Shown here: positions 50,941 through 58,966 of the stretch, in pieces | Layout of the letters: each line of letters opens with the position of its first letter | Numbering within the stretch: the stretch's first letter is position 1 | Position numbers and translations under genes: made by a program | Source of the DNA: an uncultured Collinsella sp. | GTDB lineage: Bacteria > Actinomycetota > Coriobacteriia > Coriobacteriales > Coriobacteriaceae | Assembly (NCBI GenBank): GCA_958415625.1 | Contig: CATYZI010000006.1 | Coordinates: forward strand, 10,993 to 74,992 | DNA length: 64,000 nucleotides | Direction of reading: 5' to 3' | Notes under the pieces: generated by a model | The model's input: only the letters and a program-made list of their open reading frames with translations | Databases searched by the model: none | What the model was told of the DNA's origin: nothing

Positions 50941-50974
50941 AAAAGCCGCGCGCTCTTTCGAGCACGCGGCTTTT
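50941..50974 (-). terminator. terminator of the mannose-type PTS operon
   Basis: AAAAGCCGCGTGCTC / GAGCGCGCGGCTTTT on the minus strand followed by GTTTTC, between EIID and gntR. Confidence 0.85.
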
Positions 50975-51040
50975 AACATACACATGGCTTAAGGGGTCGG
51001 GGTGTGAGCCGCGTAGGGACACACCCCTCAAGCTAGAGCC

Positions 51041-52123
51041 TTACCAGATGCTCGGCCAGAGACCAAGCGGGCCAGCGCCCAGGATGCCCAGGACGAAGAG
51101 CAGCAGAATGCCCTTGGTCGGGGTCCAGCTGTGCTTAGCGAACATGTAGTAAAGCAGCAGCGTAAGCATAAGCGGGACGAGCTTCGGGACGATGGTGTTG
51201 AGGGTGTCGGCAACAGAGAAGTTGACCGGATCCTCGGTGACGGTGCCATAGGTAACGGACTCCATGCCGTTGCCCAGATCGGTGACGCCGCACTCGACAG
51301 CGTTGCCGTCGGCATCGGAAGCGGTGAGGGCGTTGCCGTCCTCATCGGTCATGGCGATGGTACCGGCCTCAGCGGTCTCGGTATCGATGCCCTCCATACC
51401 GGTGAAGTTCTCGGCCTCCTTCTCGGAGACGATCACGGTAGTAGCGGAGAGGCCACGGGTGGTGCCGTTGGGGATCTGGAGGTTGATCTGGGTGCCACCC
51501 ATGGTGACGACCAGGCAACCGACGACGAAGACGCCCATGATGGAAGCGGCACGCGTGAAGGCCTGCATGTTGGCAGTCAGAGCGTCAATAGCGCTGGTGC
51601 CAAGCTTGTAGGACCAGTTCATGAGCCAGAAGCGCAGAGCGAACTGGACGACGTTGAAGATCACCAGGAAGATGATCGGCGCAGCGGCGTTGCCGTTGAT
51701 GGCCATGTTGGAGGTGATGCCGGCCGTGATAGGCACGAGCGTCAGCCAGAACAGGGCGTCACCGATACCACCGAGCGGGCCCATTGCGGCGACGCGGACG
51801 GCGCGGATCGTGGGGATGTCAACCTTGTTCTGCTCGAGCGAAAGCACGATACCCATAACAAAGGTGACGAGGAACGGGTGGGTGTTGAAGAACTCCAGGT
51901 TGTGGCTCATGGAAGCCGCGAGGTCGTTCTTGTTGGTGTGGATCTTCTCCAGACCGGGGATGATGGAGTAAAGCCAGCCAGCGGCCTGCATGCGCTCGTA
52001 GTTGAACGATGCCTGCAGGAAGCAGGAGCGCCAAGCCATCTTGTTGAGGGTCTTCTGGTCGAGCTGCGGAGCAGGAGTGAGATCCTCGTAGTGCTCCGGG
52101 ATCACATACTCATTAGATGCCAT
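51041..52123 (-). CDS. PTS mannose-family EIID (AgaE-like)
   Basis: Membrane subunit of the sugar channel, forming a complex with EIIC. A 360-residue protein: LNKMAWRSCFLQASFNYERM and MGPLGGIGDALFWLTLVPIT are classic EIID signatures; the C-terminus ends in a hydrophobic hairpin (LVPLMLTLLLYYMFAKHSW, ILLLFVLGILGAGPLGLW). Typical EIID proteins are 270-300 residues; here an acidic insertion of about 65 residues (around IVSEKEAENFTGMEGIDTET) sits before the C-terminal membrane part. ATG 52123 follows GGAGGTGAC and overlaps the EIIC end by 11 bases. Confidence 0.88.
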   Translation of the reverse strand: MASNEYVIPEHYEDLTPAPQLDQKTLNKMAWRSCFLQASFNYERMQAAGWLYSIIPGLEKIHTNKNDLAASMSHNLEFFNTHPFLVTFVMGIVLSLEQNKVDIPTIRAVRVAAMGPLGGIGDALFWLTLVPITAGITSNMAINGNAAAPIIFLVIFNVVQFALRFWLMNWSYKLGTSAIDALTANMQAFTRAASIMGVFVVGCLVVTMGGTQINLQIPNGTTRGLSATTVIVSEKEAENFTGMEGIDTETAEAGTIAMTDEDGNALTASDADGNAVECGVTDLGNGMESVTYGTVTEDPVNFSVADTLNTIVPKLVPLMLTLLLYYMFAKHSWTPTKGILLLFVLGILGAGPLGLWPSIW

Positions 52124-52913
52124 CTTCGAAGTCACCTCCGTCAGAAACAGCTGCACCCTTCAGCTCGGTCTGCTGCTGGAAGTCCCAGAAAGCAATGCCG
52201 AAGCCGATGAGAGCGAGGATGAGCAGGGCAGGGGTTGCCAGAGAATCGTTGGCAACGGTGATGAGCGCGAGGCCAAAGCCCATGAGGAAGAAGCCCCACA
52301 TATCGCGGTTCATCATAACCTTGAGCAGGACGGCGAAGCCGACGAAGCGCATCATGCCGCCTGCAGCGGACAGACCGGTCTGCAGCCAAGTCGGGATGGC
52401 GGAAGCGATGGTCTGACCGATGGTAGCGCCAGCGATGAAGAACAGGGTGACGACGACAGCGAAGATCAGGCCGAGCAGAGCCATGGCGAAGTAGTTCAGA
52501 CGCTCGATGCCCTTGGTGTCAGCGTTATGAGCCATGTTGTCCGCGGAGGACATGAGGGGCGACATAAGCGTGAAGACCAGGGTAACGCCGAGCTGACCAA
52601 GCAGAGCGAACGGAATGGCAAGGCCGACTGCCGCGTTGGGCTCGAGGCCCGTAGCGATAGCGAGAATGGCTGCCATGATGCCGCCGATGACGGCGTTAGG
52701 CGGCTGAGCGCCTCCGATCGGCATGTTGCCGATCGTCATGAGCTGATAGGTACCACCCACGAGAAGACCGGTGTTGAGGTCGCCAAGGATAAGACCGATG
52801 ACGGCGCCGGTGACGATGGGCTGATAGAGAGACTCGAGGAAGTTGAACTGGTCGATTGCCGCGACGAACGTGACGATGAAGACCAGAGCGACCTGGATGA
52901 TCGAGTATTCCAT
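52113..52913 (-). CDS. PTS mannose-family EIIC (AgaW-like)
   Basis: A 266-residue membrane protein with the EIIC signature GLILGDLNTGLLVGGTYQLM then IGNMPIGGAQPPNAVIGGIM, and about seven hydrophobic segments. It forms the transport channel together with EIID. The C-terminal soluble tail (QQTELKGAAVSDGGDFEDGI) is short. ATG 52913 follows AAAGGAGGAGCAAG. Its end overlaps EIID, implying coupled translation. Confidence 0.9.
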   Translation of the reverse strand: MEYSIIQVALVFIVTFVAAIDQFNFLESLYQPIVTGAVIGLILGDLNTGLLVGGTYQLMTIGNMPIGGAQPPNAVIGGIMAAILAIATGLEPNAAVGLAIPFALLGQLGVTLVFTLMSPLMSSADNMAHNADTKGIERLNYFAMALLGLIFAVVVTLFFIAGATIGQTIASAIPTWLQTGLSAAGGMMRFVGFAVLLKVMMNRDMWGFFLMGFGLALITVANDSLATPALLILALIGFGIAFWDFQQQTELKGAAVSDGGDFEDGI

Positions 52914-53003
52914 CTTGCTCCTCCTTTCAAAATGTATGTACGCACTTTGGATATCACGTACAGAACGTCAGGGTTTCAATCCTGACAACGTGGATCACGA
53001 GGA

Positions 53004-53486
53004 TTACGAGAAGAGCTTGCTCGTGTCCTCAACAGGCGTGCTCGGAACGCGCCTGATCTCCAACTCCACCCCCAATTCCTGCAGCTCTTTAAACGCAGCG
53101 ACATCCTCGTCGTTAACTGCGACGGAGGTGGCGACTTGGCGCTTTCCTTCCGACATGTGCATGTTGCCGATGTTTACCTTCTTTATAGGCACACCGCCCT
53201 TGACGAGCGTAAGCACGTCTTCCGGTGTTTCGGCCACGATGAAGATCTTCTGGCGCGGGCTCGCCTTGCCAATGACGTCGATGGTCTTCTGCAGGGAGAA
53301 GAAACGCGTAGCGACGCCGGCGGGAGCGGCCATCTTCATGAGGTTCTGGCGCATGGTGTTGGTCGACACATCGTCGTTGGCGACGAGGATGAGGTTGGAG
53401 CCCAGGGTGGAGTTCCACTGGGTAGCGACCTGACCATGGACCAGTCGGTTATCGATGCGGGTAAGAAGAATGTTGGGTTCTGCCAT
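53004..53486 (-). CDS. PTS mannose-family EIIB (AgaV-like)
   Basis: A 160-residue cytoplasmic phosphocarrier with the phosphorylated His17 in RIDNRLVHGQVATQW, followed by LVKGGVPIKKVNIGNMH and FKELQELGVELEIRRVP. Transfers phosphate from EIIA to the incoming sugar. ATG 53486 follows GAAAGGAAGCTGATCAAC. It is 90 bases upstream of EIIC. The His-less relative at 43262 has the same length. Confidence 0.92.
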   Translation of the reverse strand: MAEPNILLTRIDNRLVHGQVATQWNSTLGSNLILVANDDVSTNTMRQNLMKMAAPAGVATRFFSLQKTIDVIGKASPRQKIFIVAETPEDVLTLVKGGVPIKKVNIGNMHMSEGKRQVATSVAVNDEDVAAFKELQELGVELEIRRVPSTPVEDTSKLFS

Positions 53487-53522
53487 GTTGATCAGCTTCC
53501 TTTCGTTATTTGCTGACGACAG

Positions 53523-53804
53523 TTACTTGATCTCCTGAATCGCGTAACGCGAAACATCTACGACGGCACCGGATCGGACTTTGATCTGGACCTTTTCGCC
53601 TTCGATGCCCTTGACGGTTCCGTAGATACCGCCGGCGAAAAGAACCTCCTGACCCGGCTTGAGCTCGGTGTGCAGCTCCTTGAAGTACTTCTGCTTCTTC
53701 TTCATGTTGATTTGCGACCAGATGGTGTAAATCAAGCCCATGATGACAAGCAGGCCTAAAAGGGCGACCGAGGAGCTCAGGACGTTGGCTCCGAAATCGG
53801 CCAT
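53523..53804 (-). CDS. YajC-like small membrane protein within the PTS operon
   Basis: A 93-residue protein with one N-terminal membrane segment (SVALLGLLVIMGLIYTIWSQ) and the YajC soluble domain (LHTELKPGQEVLFAGGIYGT, VKGIEGEKVQIKVRSGAVVD). In most bacteria YajC joins the SecDF accessory translocase. A YajC-like gene inside a mannose-type PTS operon is also known from streptococcal glycosaminoglycan PTS loci, so here it is probably a PTS-associated member, perhaps aiding membrane assembly. Its ATG overlaps the EIIA stop (TAATG). Confidence 0.85.
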   Translation of the reverse strand: MADFGANVLSSSVALLGLLVIMGLIYTIWSQINMKKKQKYFKELHTELKPGQEVLFAGGIYGTVKGIEGEKVQIKVRSGAVVDVSRYAIQEIK

Positions 53805-54247
53805 TAGATGCCGTCCTCGTCGCCGAAGATATCCTCTTCCTCGGAGCCTGCAACGGATGCGACCGTCTGGGCGGTGACGCCCGTCTGACCAACGGTCACG
53901 GCCTGCTCGCCAAGCTCGGCGAGCGTGGCGTTACCGCGAAGGAACAGAAGCTCAATAACCATGGGGAGGTTAGTGCCAGTCAGAACCTCGACGTTGTCGA
54001 CATCCTGGGCAATCATCATCGACTGATTGAACGGAGTACCACCGAGCAGGTCGGTAAAGACGAGCACGCCATCGCACTCCTCGCGCATGGCGGTAATAGC
54101 GGCGCGGAGATCCTCACCGTAGGAAGCAGCCTGGTCGCCCTCAAAAGGAACGACGGTAAAAGCGGGCTGGTCGCCGGCAACCATAGCGATAGCGCTTGCG
54201 AGGCCGGGTGCGAACTGTCCATGACCAGTAAGAATAAAGCCAACCAT
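53804..54247 (-). CDS. PTS mannose-family EIIA (AgaF-like)
   Basis: A 147-residue cytoplasmic phosphocarrier with His9 in FILTGHGQFAPGLASAI, followed by GVLVFTDLLGGTPFNQSMMI and LTGTNLPMVIELLF. Receives phosphate from HPr and passes it to EIIB. It has a 20-residue acidic C-terminal tail (SEEEDIFGDEDGI). First gene of the operon EIIA-YajC-EIIB-EIIC-EIID. ATG 54247 follows GAAGGGAAATTTGA. Confidence 0.92.
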   Translation of the reverse strand: MVGFILTGHGQFAPGLASAIAMVAGDQPAFTVVPFEGDQAASYGEDLRAAITAMREECDGVLVFTDLLGGTPFNQSMMIAQDVDNVEVLTGTNLPMVIELLFLRGNATLAELGEQAVTVGQTGVTAQTVASVAGSEEEDIFGDEDGI

Positions 54248-54948
54248 TCAAATTTCCCTTCCGAAGGTGTGTACGATCTGAGTCCGATGATGTTCGGAAG
54301 CCAGCGGGCACTCGCCCTTAAAGCTTCTTGGAAAGCGTTCTTTGAAGACCAGTGGTTTCTAAACTGGTAGTAACCACGTGACGTGTTGTTGTCACTATAT
54401 CACCACAGAAGAGGTCGCTTTCGTTGATTCATACAGTAAAACGTTTTTGCACCGCTCACGGTAAAAAATCGACCGTTTACCGCTCGTTAACACTTCTACC
54501 TGCGGTTTTGAAACCGTTTCGAAATGTTTTGGCGAAAGATCGGAACTCTTTTCGTGCCAATACAACGCAGGGCGGCTAAAAATAGCGTAAAGAAAAATTG
54601 CAGGTCATTGTGAAGATTTGTGAATTGGTCTTTTTGACTTAATACCAGTTAGAACCAGTTTTGAGATTATCGGTGAACGGTAGTTTTCGACCGTTCACCG
54701 GTTACTTGCAATCGTTTGCAGTTGTTTTCCCAGATGAATTAGGGAAACCCAATGAAGCACTTGTGCGATCACGGGAAGTTTTGGCATTTGCCCTCATCCC
54801 CCGCGCGCCAAACTCCGGCATCCAAAATGAGCTAATAGGTCACGTTAATCGTTTTCAATCATTACTTACTCAGTTTCGTAATTATTTGTCGTTTGTCGTT
54901 AATTCTGATATGATACAAGTATCATCCAAAACGCCGGTTGGAGGGGTT
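54248..54948. promoter_or_regulatory. 701-base divergent control region of the amino-sugar PTS operon and DUF2975 gene
   Basis: GntR-type sites: CTGGTAGTAACCAC (54364-54377), 117 bases before EIIA, and two tandem half-sites ACCAGTT (54644-54650, 54654-54660). CCGTTC-type sites: CCGCTCACGG (54452-54461) and CCGTTTACCG (54473-54482) at 21-base pitch. CGGTGAACGG (54671-54680) and CCGTTCACCG (54691-54700) lie further out. An isolated CTACCTGCGGTTTTG core occurs at about 54498-54512. An open frame runs through 54661-54948 into the DUF2975 gene but has no ribosome site. Confidence 0.55.
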
Positions 54949-55587
54949 ATGGTCCATCGAAACGCATCTATATCGAATGAAACCATCAGCCGCGAACAGA
55001 CGATAGCCAAACTGAGGAAGCTCGCTCGCATCTGCAAATGGGCCACGATCTGCATTACCACCGCGCTCGCTCTGGGACTCCTCGCAGTCATTGCGATTGA
55101 CCTTCTACTCATATTGCCTGGCCTCTCCCAAGGCTCGTGTCTCCAATCCGTAGAACTTCAAGCCGGCGAAGGGCCGTGCCTTGCTATCGTCGGTACCGAT
55201 GCGCAGGCCCCACTTATGCTCGTTGCACACGATGGTCACACTGCCATAGGGAGCCTCTTGATGACATGTCTCGCGCTTACCATCGCGATAAGCGTGCGCA
55301 GGCTTTTCTTCAACATTGAAAAGGAAGGCAGGCCCTTTGACCTTGAATGTAACCAGACACTTCGTCGAGTAGGACATTTATTCCTTATCGGCGGCGTTGC
55401 CGTGAGGCTTCTTGGTGCCGTAATCACAGGAATGATACTCTCAGGATTTGGCGGCAGCTTTACGGATGCGTTCGTCGGCCAGCTATTCGAGCCCTCCATG
55501 CTCTTTGCAGGCCTGATTATTTGCCTGATTGCCAGCATCTTCCGCTACGGGTATATCCTGCAAAAACAAGATGACGAGTTGCTCTAG
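54949..55587 (+). CDS. DUF2975 membrane protein
   Basis: A 212-residue protein with four membrane segments (WATICITTALALGLLAVIAI, GSLLMTCLALTIAISVRRLF, FLIGGVAVRLLGAVITGMIL, MLFAGLIICLIASIFRYGYI), the pattern of DUF2975. Members are almost always followed by a small Xre-type regulator, as here 10 bases downstream, and the pair is thought to form a membrane sensor/regulator unit. ATG 54949 follows GGTTGGAGGGGTT. Confidence 0.8.
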   Translation: MVHRNASISNETISREQTIAKLRKLARICKWATICITTALALGLLAVIAIDLLLILPGLSQGSCLQSVELQAGEGPCLAIVGTDAQAPLMLVAHDGHTAIGSLLMTCLALTIAISVRRLFFNIEKEGRPFDLECNQTLRRVGHLFLIGGVAVRLLGAVITGMILSGFGGSFTDAFVGQLFEPSMLFAGLIICLIASIFRYGYILQKQDDELL

Positions 55588-55597
55588 GGGGGAATCC

Positions 55598-55837
55598 ATG
55601 ATTATTCTGCGGCTTGACCGCATGCTCGCCGAACGCAAGATCTCATCCAAAGAGCTTGCGGAACGCGTGGGCATCTCCCAGGTCAATATGTCACGCATTA
55701 AGACGGGCAAGGTTTCTGCCATACGTTTTTCAACTCTTGACGCGATATGCCGGGCACTCGACTGCCAACCGGGCGATGTACTGGAATATATATCCGACGA
55801 TGAAGCCGATAGCCTTTTTGGACTTAAAGATGAATAG
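55598..55837 (+). CDS. small Xre/Cro-type regulator, YozG-like
   Basis: A 79-residue protein consisting essentially of one helix-turn-helix (LDRMLAERKISSKELAERVG, ISQVNMSRIKTGKVSAIRFS, LDAICRALDCQPGDVLEYI). This is the family partner of DUF2975 proteins. ATG 55598 follows TAGGGGGGAATCC. It probably autoregulates the pair. Confidence 0.88.
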   Translation: MIILRLDRMLAERKISSKELAERVGISQVNMSRIKTGKVSAIRFSTLDAICRALDCQPGDVLEYISDDEADSLFGLKDE

Positions 55838-55870
55838 CCATAATTAAGCCGCCAATCACGCCCTCAACGC

Positions 55871-55917
55871 AAATTGCCCGCCAGAACGACTTCCGTACTG
55901 GCGGGCAATTTGTTTTC
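55871..55917 (+). terminator. terminator after the DUF2975-Xre pair
   Basis: AAATTGCCCGCCAG / CTGGCGGGCAATTT stem followed by GTTTTCT. It also lies just beyond the convergent gene ending at 55952. Confidence 0.88.
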
Positions 55918-55951
55918 TATCAGCTAGATGCTCGATGAGCCGTGCAACTCT

Positions 55952-57037
55952 TTACGCAAACAGGCCGTAGATGCTGATGTTGGCCTTGGCGTAGAGGCCG
56001 TTAGCATACTCGGTCCACTTGGAGCTGGCGCTCGAAGCCTGCGAAGAATACTGCTGGTAAGCAGTGTAATAGGCGGTCATGGCCTGCTTATAGGTAGCGC
56101 TATCGGCCGTAAAGGCATCGTCGGCAAAGGCCTTGGCATAGGTGCTGTCGGCGTCCTTCCAGGTGCCCTTTGAGCTATCCCACTCGTCGCCGGCAAGGTT
56201 GATGATGTAGTCGGCGTAGTCCTTGCTCGCGGTCTCCTCGTTGCCGTCAGCAGGCTCGGTCGGGGCGGTCGGCATGCTTGCGGAGCTATCGCCCACCTTC
56301 TTCTTGTAGAGCTTCTGCAGCGTCGCAGACTGGCGGACGATCTGCTTGGCCTGGTCCTTGGACACGCCGTACTGCGTGGCCATGGTCTTGTAGTCGGAGG
56401 TGCCGATGGAATCCTCGGCGTACTGCTTCATTTCCTTGGAAGAAACGGTAATACCCTCGTCCTCGGCAGCGTCCAGCAGAATCTGGTTGCGCACGTAGGA
56501 CAGGATGACGTCGGCGGAAGGAGCGGTGTAGTTGCCATCGCTATCCTTGACGGTGTCGAGGCTGTACTGGCTCTCGATGGCCTCGCGCGCGGTGATATCG
56601 CTCTTCTTGCCGTTGTAGCTATAGCTTGCCACGGTCGAATCGAGCTGGTCCTCGGTGAGGGTCGCCGAGCCGACACCCTTGCCGCCAAAGCCGCCATTGC
56701 CAATAAAGAAGCCGACCACCGCAGCGATCACGACTGCAACCACGAAGGCGGCGATCATCGTCTTCTTGTGCTTGGACGCATGGTCGTCTTCGTCGGAGTC
56801 GTCGTTCTCGTCCTGCTCCTCAGGCATGAGGTTCTCGTCGGCGGCGTCCGCGGCGATCTTTGCCTCCAGGCGAGCGTCCTCCTCCTCGGCGGTCGTGCCA
56901 GCGGCGATATGTTCGGCAGACGTACCGGCGACCAGGTCGATCTTCTCGTCCTCATCACCGTCGGGGCCTTCACCGCGCTCGATGATCTGGATGCCGTCGA
57001 TCTCGTCCTTCTCGTCCTTCTTTTGAATCAGACCCAT
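55952..57037 (-). CDS. membrane-anchored SurA-like protein, possible foldase/chaperone
   Basis: A 361-residue protein. Residues 1-95 are an acidic cytoplasmic domain (EEQDENDDSDEDDHASKHKK). A single membrane helix at about 95-113 (MIAAFVVAVVIAAVVGFFIG) is followed by an extracellular helical domain. That domain resembles the SurA/PrsA N-terminal chaperone fold (REAIESQYSLDTVK, ILSYVRNQILLDAAEDEGIT, VSKDQAKQIVRQSATLQKLY). No parvulin PPIase domain is evident, and the C-terminus is Ser/Ala/Tyr-rich. ATG 57037 follows AAGGAGTAACTGAT. The function is inferred from the fold pattern only. Confidence 0.65.
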   Translation of the reverse strand: MGLIQKKDEKDEIDGIQIIERGEGPDGDEDEKIDLVAGTSAEHIAAGTTAEEEDARLEAKIAADAADENLMPEEQDENDDSDEDDHASKHKKTMIAAFVVAVVIAAVVGFFIGNGGFGGKGVGSATLTEDQLDSTVASYSYNGKKSDITAREAIESQYSLDTVKDSDGNYTAPSADVILSYVRNQILLDAAEDEGITVSSKEMKQYAEDSIGTSDYKTMATQYGVSKDQAKQIVRQSATLQKLYKKKVGDSSASMPTAPTEPADGNEETASKDYADYIINLAGDEWDSSKGTWKDADSTYAKAFADDAFTADSATYKQAMTAYYTAYQQYSSQASSASSKWTEYANGLYAKANISIYGLFA

Positions 57038-57076
57038 ATCAGTTACTCCTTGTTAGGAAACATAGTCCTCAATAGA

Positions 57077-57103
57077 ATACGCCCGACGGAGCGCCGGGCG
57101 TAT
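57077..57103 (-). terminator. terminator of the dehydrogenase operon
   Basis: ATACGCCCG / CGGGCGTAT hairpin beyond the isocitrate dehydrogenase stop; the flanking sequence is moderately T-rich on the minus strand. Confidence 0.6.
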
Positions 57104-57163
57104 TGATTCTTAGGTTATACGCAAACACTTAAGTACTATTTAGGCGTTTGCAGCGTGCATACC

Positions 57164-58249
57164 TTAGGCCAGGTGCGCGATAACGGCATCGGCAAAGGCC
57201 TGCGTGCCCACGGCCCCCTCGACGGAGCCAGTCTGGGCACGACGCACGTCACCGGTAACTTGCTCGCCCTCGTCGAGCGTGGCAGACACGGCGGCGCGAA
57301 TGCGATTGGCAGCGTCGTTCTCGCCAAGGTGGTCGAGCATCATCGCAGCAGAGAGGATCTCGGCCGTGGGGTTGGCGATATCCTGGCCAGCGATATCGGG
57401 CGCGGAGCCGTGCGTTGCCTCGAAGATGGCGCAGTCGGCACCGATGTTGGAGCCGGGGGCCATGCCCAGACCGCCCACCAGGCCGGCGCACAGGTCGCTC
57501 ACGATATCGCCGTACAGGTTGGGCAGCACCAGGACATCGAAGTCGTTGGGGTTCTGGACCAGACCCATGCAGGTGGCGTCGACGATCTTGTCGTTGAACT
57601 CGATATCGGGATAGTTGGCGGCCACCTCGCGCGCCACGCGCAGGAACAGGCCGTCGGTCGCTTTCATGATGTTGGCCTTGTGCACGGCCGTCACCTTTTT
57701 GCGGCCGCAGCGGCGGGCATACTCAAAGGCGTACTCCACAATACGGCGGCTCTTGGCGATAGAGATCGGCTTGATCGAGATAGCGGAATCGGCGGCAAAG
57801 GTCTTCTGGCCCGAGCGCTCGACGAGCTGCGAGAGCTCCTCGACCTCGGCAGCGCCCTCGTCAAACTCGATGCCGGCGTAAAGATCCTCGGTGTTCTCGC
57901 GCACGATGACCAGGTCGACGTCGCGGAAGCGCGAGCCGTCGCCCGGCTGCGACAGGCAGGGGCGCACGCAGGCGTACAGGTCGAAGTGCTTGCGCAGGGC
58001 AACGTTGACGCTGCGGAAGCCCGTGCCGACCGGCGTGGTGATGGGGCCCTTGATGGCAACCTTGGTTTCGGCGACCGCATCGAGCACGTGCTGGGGCAGC
58101 GGCGTGCCAAACTCGTCCATGACGCCGGCACCGGCCTCCTGGACGTTCCAGTTGATCTGGACACCGGTGGCCTCGACCACGCGGCGCATGGCCTGCGTAA
58201 TCTCGGGACCGATACCGTCACCGGGAATCAGGACTACATCGTGCGCCAT
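57164..58249 (-). CDS. isocitrate dehydrogenase (NAD-type) / isopropylmalate dehydrogenase family
   Basis: A 361-residue oxidative decarboxylase: VVLIPGDGIGPEITQAMRRV at the N-terminus, IKGPITTPVGTGFRSVNVAL, LRKHFDLYACVRP, IVRENTEDLYAGIEF, and the family signature NPNDFDVLVLPNLYGDIVSD. The substrate loop with Ser replaced by GTGFRSVN and the YACVRPC segment resemble NAD-dependent isocitrate dehydrogenases more than LeuB. ATG 58249 lies 6 bases after the previous gene's stop region, so it is last in a four-gene operon. Confidence 0.85.
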   Translation of the reverse strand: MAHDVVLIPGDGIGPEITQAMRRVVEATGVQINWNVQEAGAGVMDEFGTPLPQHVLDAVAETKVAIKGPITTPVGTGFRSVNVALRKHFDLYACVRPCLSQPGDGSRFRDVDLVIVRENTEDLYAGIEFDEGAAEVEELSQLVERSGQKTFAADSAISIKPISIAKSRRIVEYAFEYARRCGRKKVTAVHKANIMKATDGLFLRVAREVAANYPDIEFNDKIVDATCMGLVQNPNDFDVLVLPNLYGDIVSDLCAGLVGGLGMAPGSNIGADCAIFEATHGSAPDIAGQDIANPTAEILSAAMMLDHLGENDAANRIRAAVSATLDEGEQVTGDVRRAQTGSVEGAVGTQAFADAVIAHLA

Positions 58250-58255
58250 AATCTG

Positions 58256-58954
58256 TTACTCCTCGTCTTCGGCGTCGTCAGATTTTTTAACGCTAGCACG
58301 CTTCTTCTTTTTGGAGAGATCCAGGCCAAAACGTTTAACAAGCATTTCGCAAATCTCGCTCGAACGGGCCTTGAGATAGCTGCCCTTACCGTTCTCGGCA
58401 TCAAACTTAAGGCGCAGCGCGAGCTTCTCGGCAACCTCGGCGTCGATCTCGCCCTGGCAAAACTCGTACAGGCAACCGAGCATGTCGCGATACTCAAGGT
58501 CGCCGTGGTAGCACTGGATGGCCTCGTCCAGGATGGGCCAAGCCTCGCGCGAACGCTCGACACTCGTGGCACCCCACACGCACAGCAGGCGGAAGGCGGC
58601 ATAGCGCAGCGTGGAGGAGATCTCGTCGAACAGTGCGGTCTCGGCGCCCTCAAAGGCATCGCCCAGCTGCTCGGGGCAGATGGTGGCGAGCGCCGTCAGG
58701 GCATCGAGGGCCTCCCAGCGGGTCTGTGCCTCGGGGCGGTCGAGTGCCTCGATCAGCGTGGGCACGCAGGGCACGACGCGCTGCGGGTCGCGCTCGGCAA
58801 GCAGGTGCAGCACGCGGGCGGCAAACTGGCGGATGCGGCGCGTGGGGCAGCCGAGCTCCTGGACCAGGCGATCGACGGCGTTCTCGTTCTCCTCTGCCAG
58901 CTGGAGCTGTGCCAGCTCCTCGTCGGTGAGCTGTTCGTCTTTGTTTTCTGCCAT
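58256..58954 (-). CDS. HEAT-repeat-like helical protein
   Basis: A 232-residue, all-helical, acidic protein. The middle (residues 35-190) looks like degenerate HEAT repeats: RRIRQFAARVLHLLAERDPQ, RWEALDALTALATICPEQLG, STLRYAAFRLLCVWGATSVE. The C-terminus is Lys/Asp/Glu-rich (LSKKKKRASVKKSDDAEDEE). No enzyme motif is seen. It is cotranscribed with dehydrogenase genes (12- and 6-base gaps). A scaffolding or assembly role is possible but not shown. Confidence 0.6.
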   Translation of the reverse strand: MAENKDEQLTDEELAQLQLAEENENAVDRLVQELGCPTRRIRQFAARVLHLLAERDPQRVVPCVPTLIEALDRPEAQTRWEALDALTALATICPEQLGDAFEGAETALFDEISSTLRYAAFRLLCVWGATSVERSREAWPILDEAIQCYHGDLEYRDMLGCLYEFCQGEIDAEVAEKLALRLKFDAENGKGSYLKARSSEICEMLVKRFGLDLSKKKKRASVKKSDDAEDEE

Positions 58955-58966
58955 AGTTACCTCTTC

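Noticed and set aside
54661..54948. Upstream extension of the DUF2975 protein by 96 codons
   Set aside because: The extension runs through promoter-type repeat sites, has no ribosome site and encodes no membrane or conserved motif; ATG 54949 has a strong GGAGGGG site.
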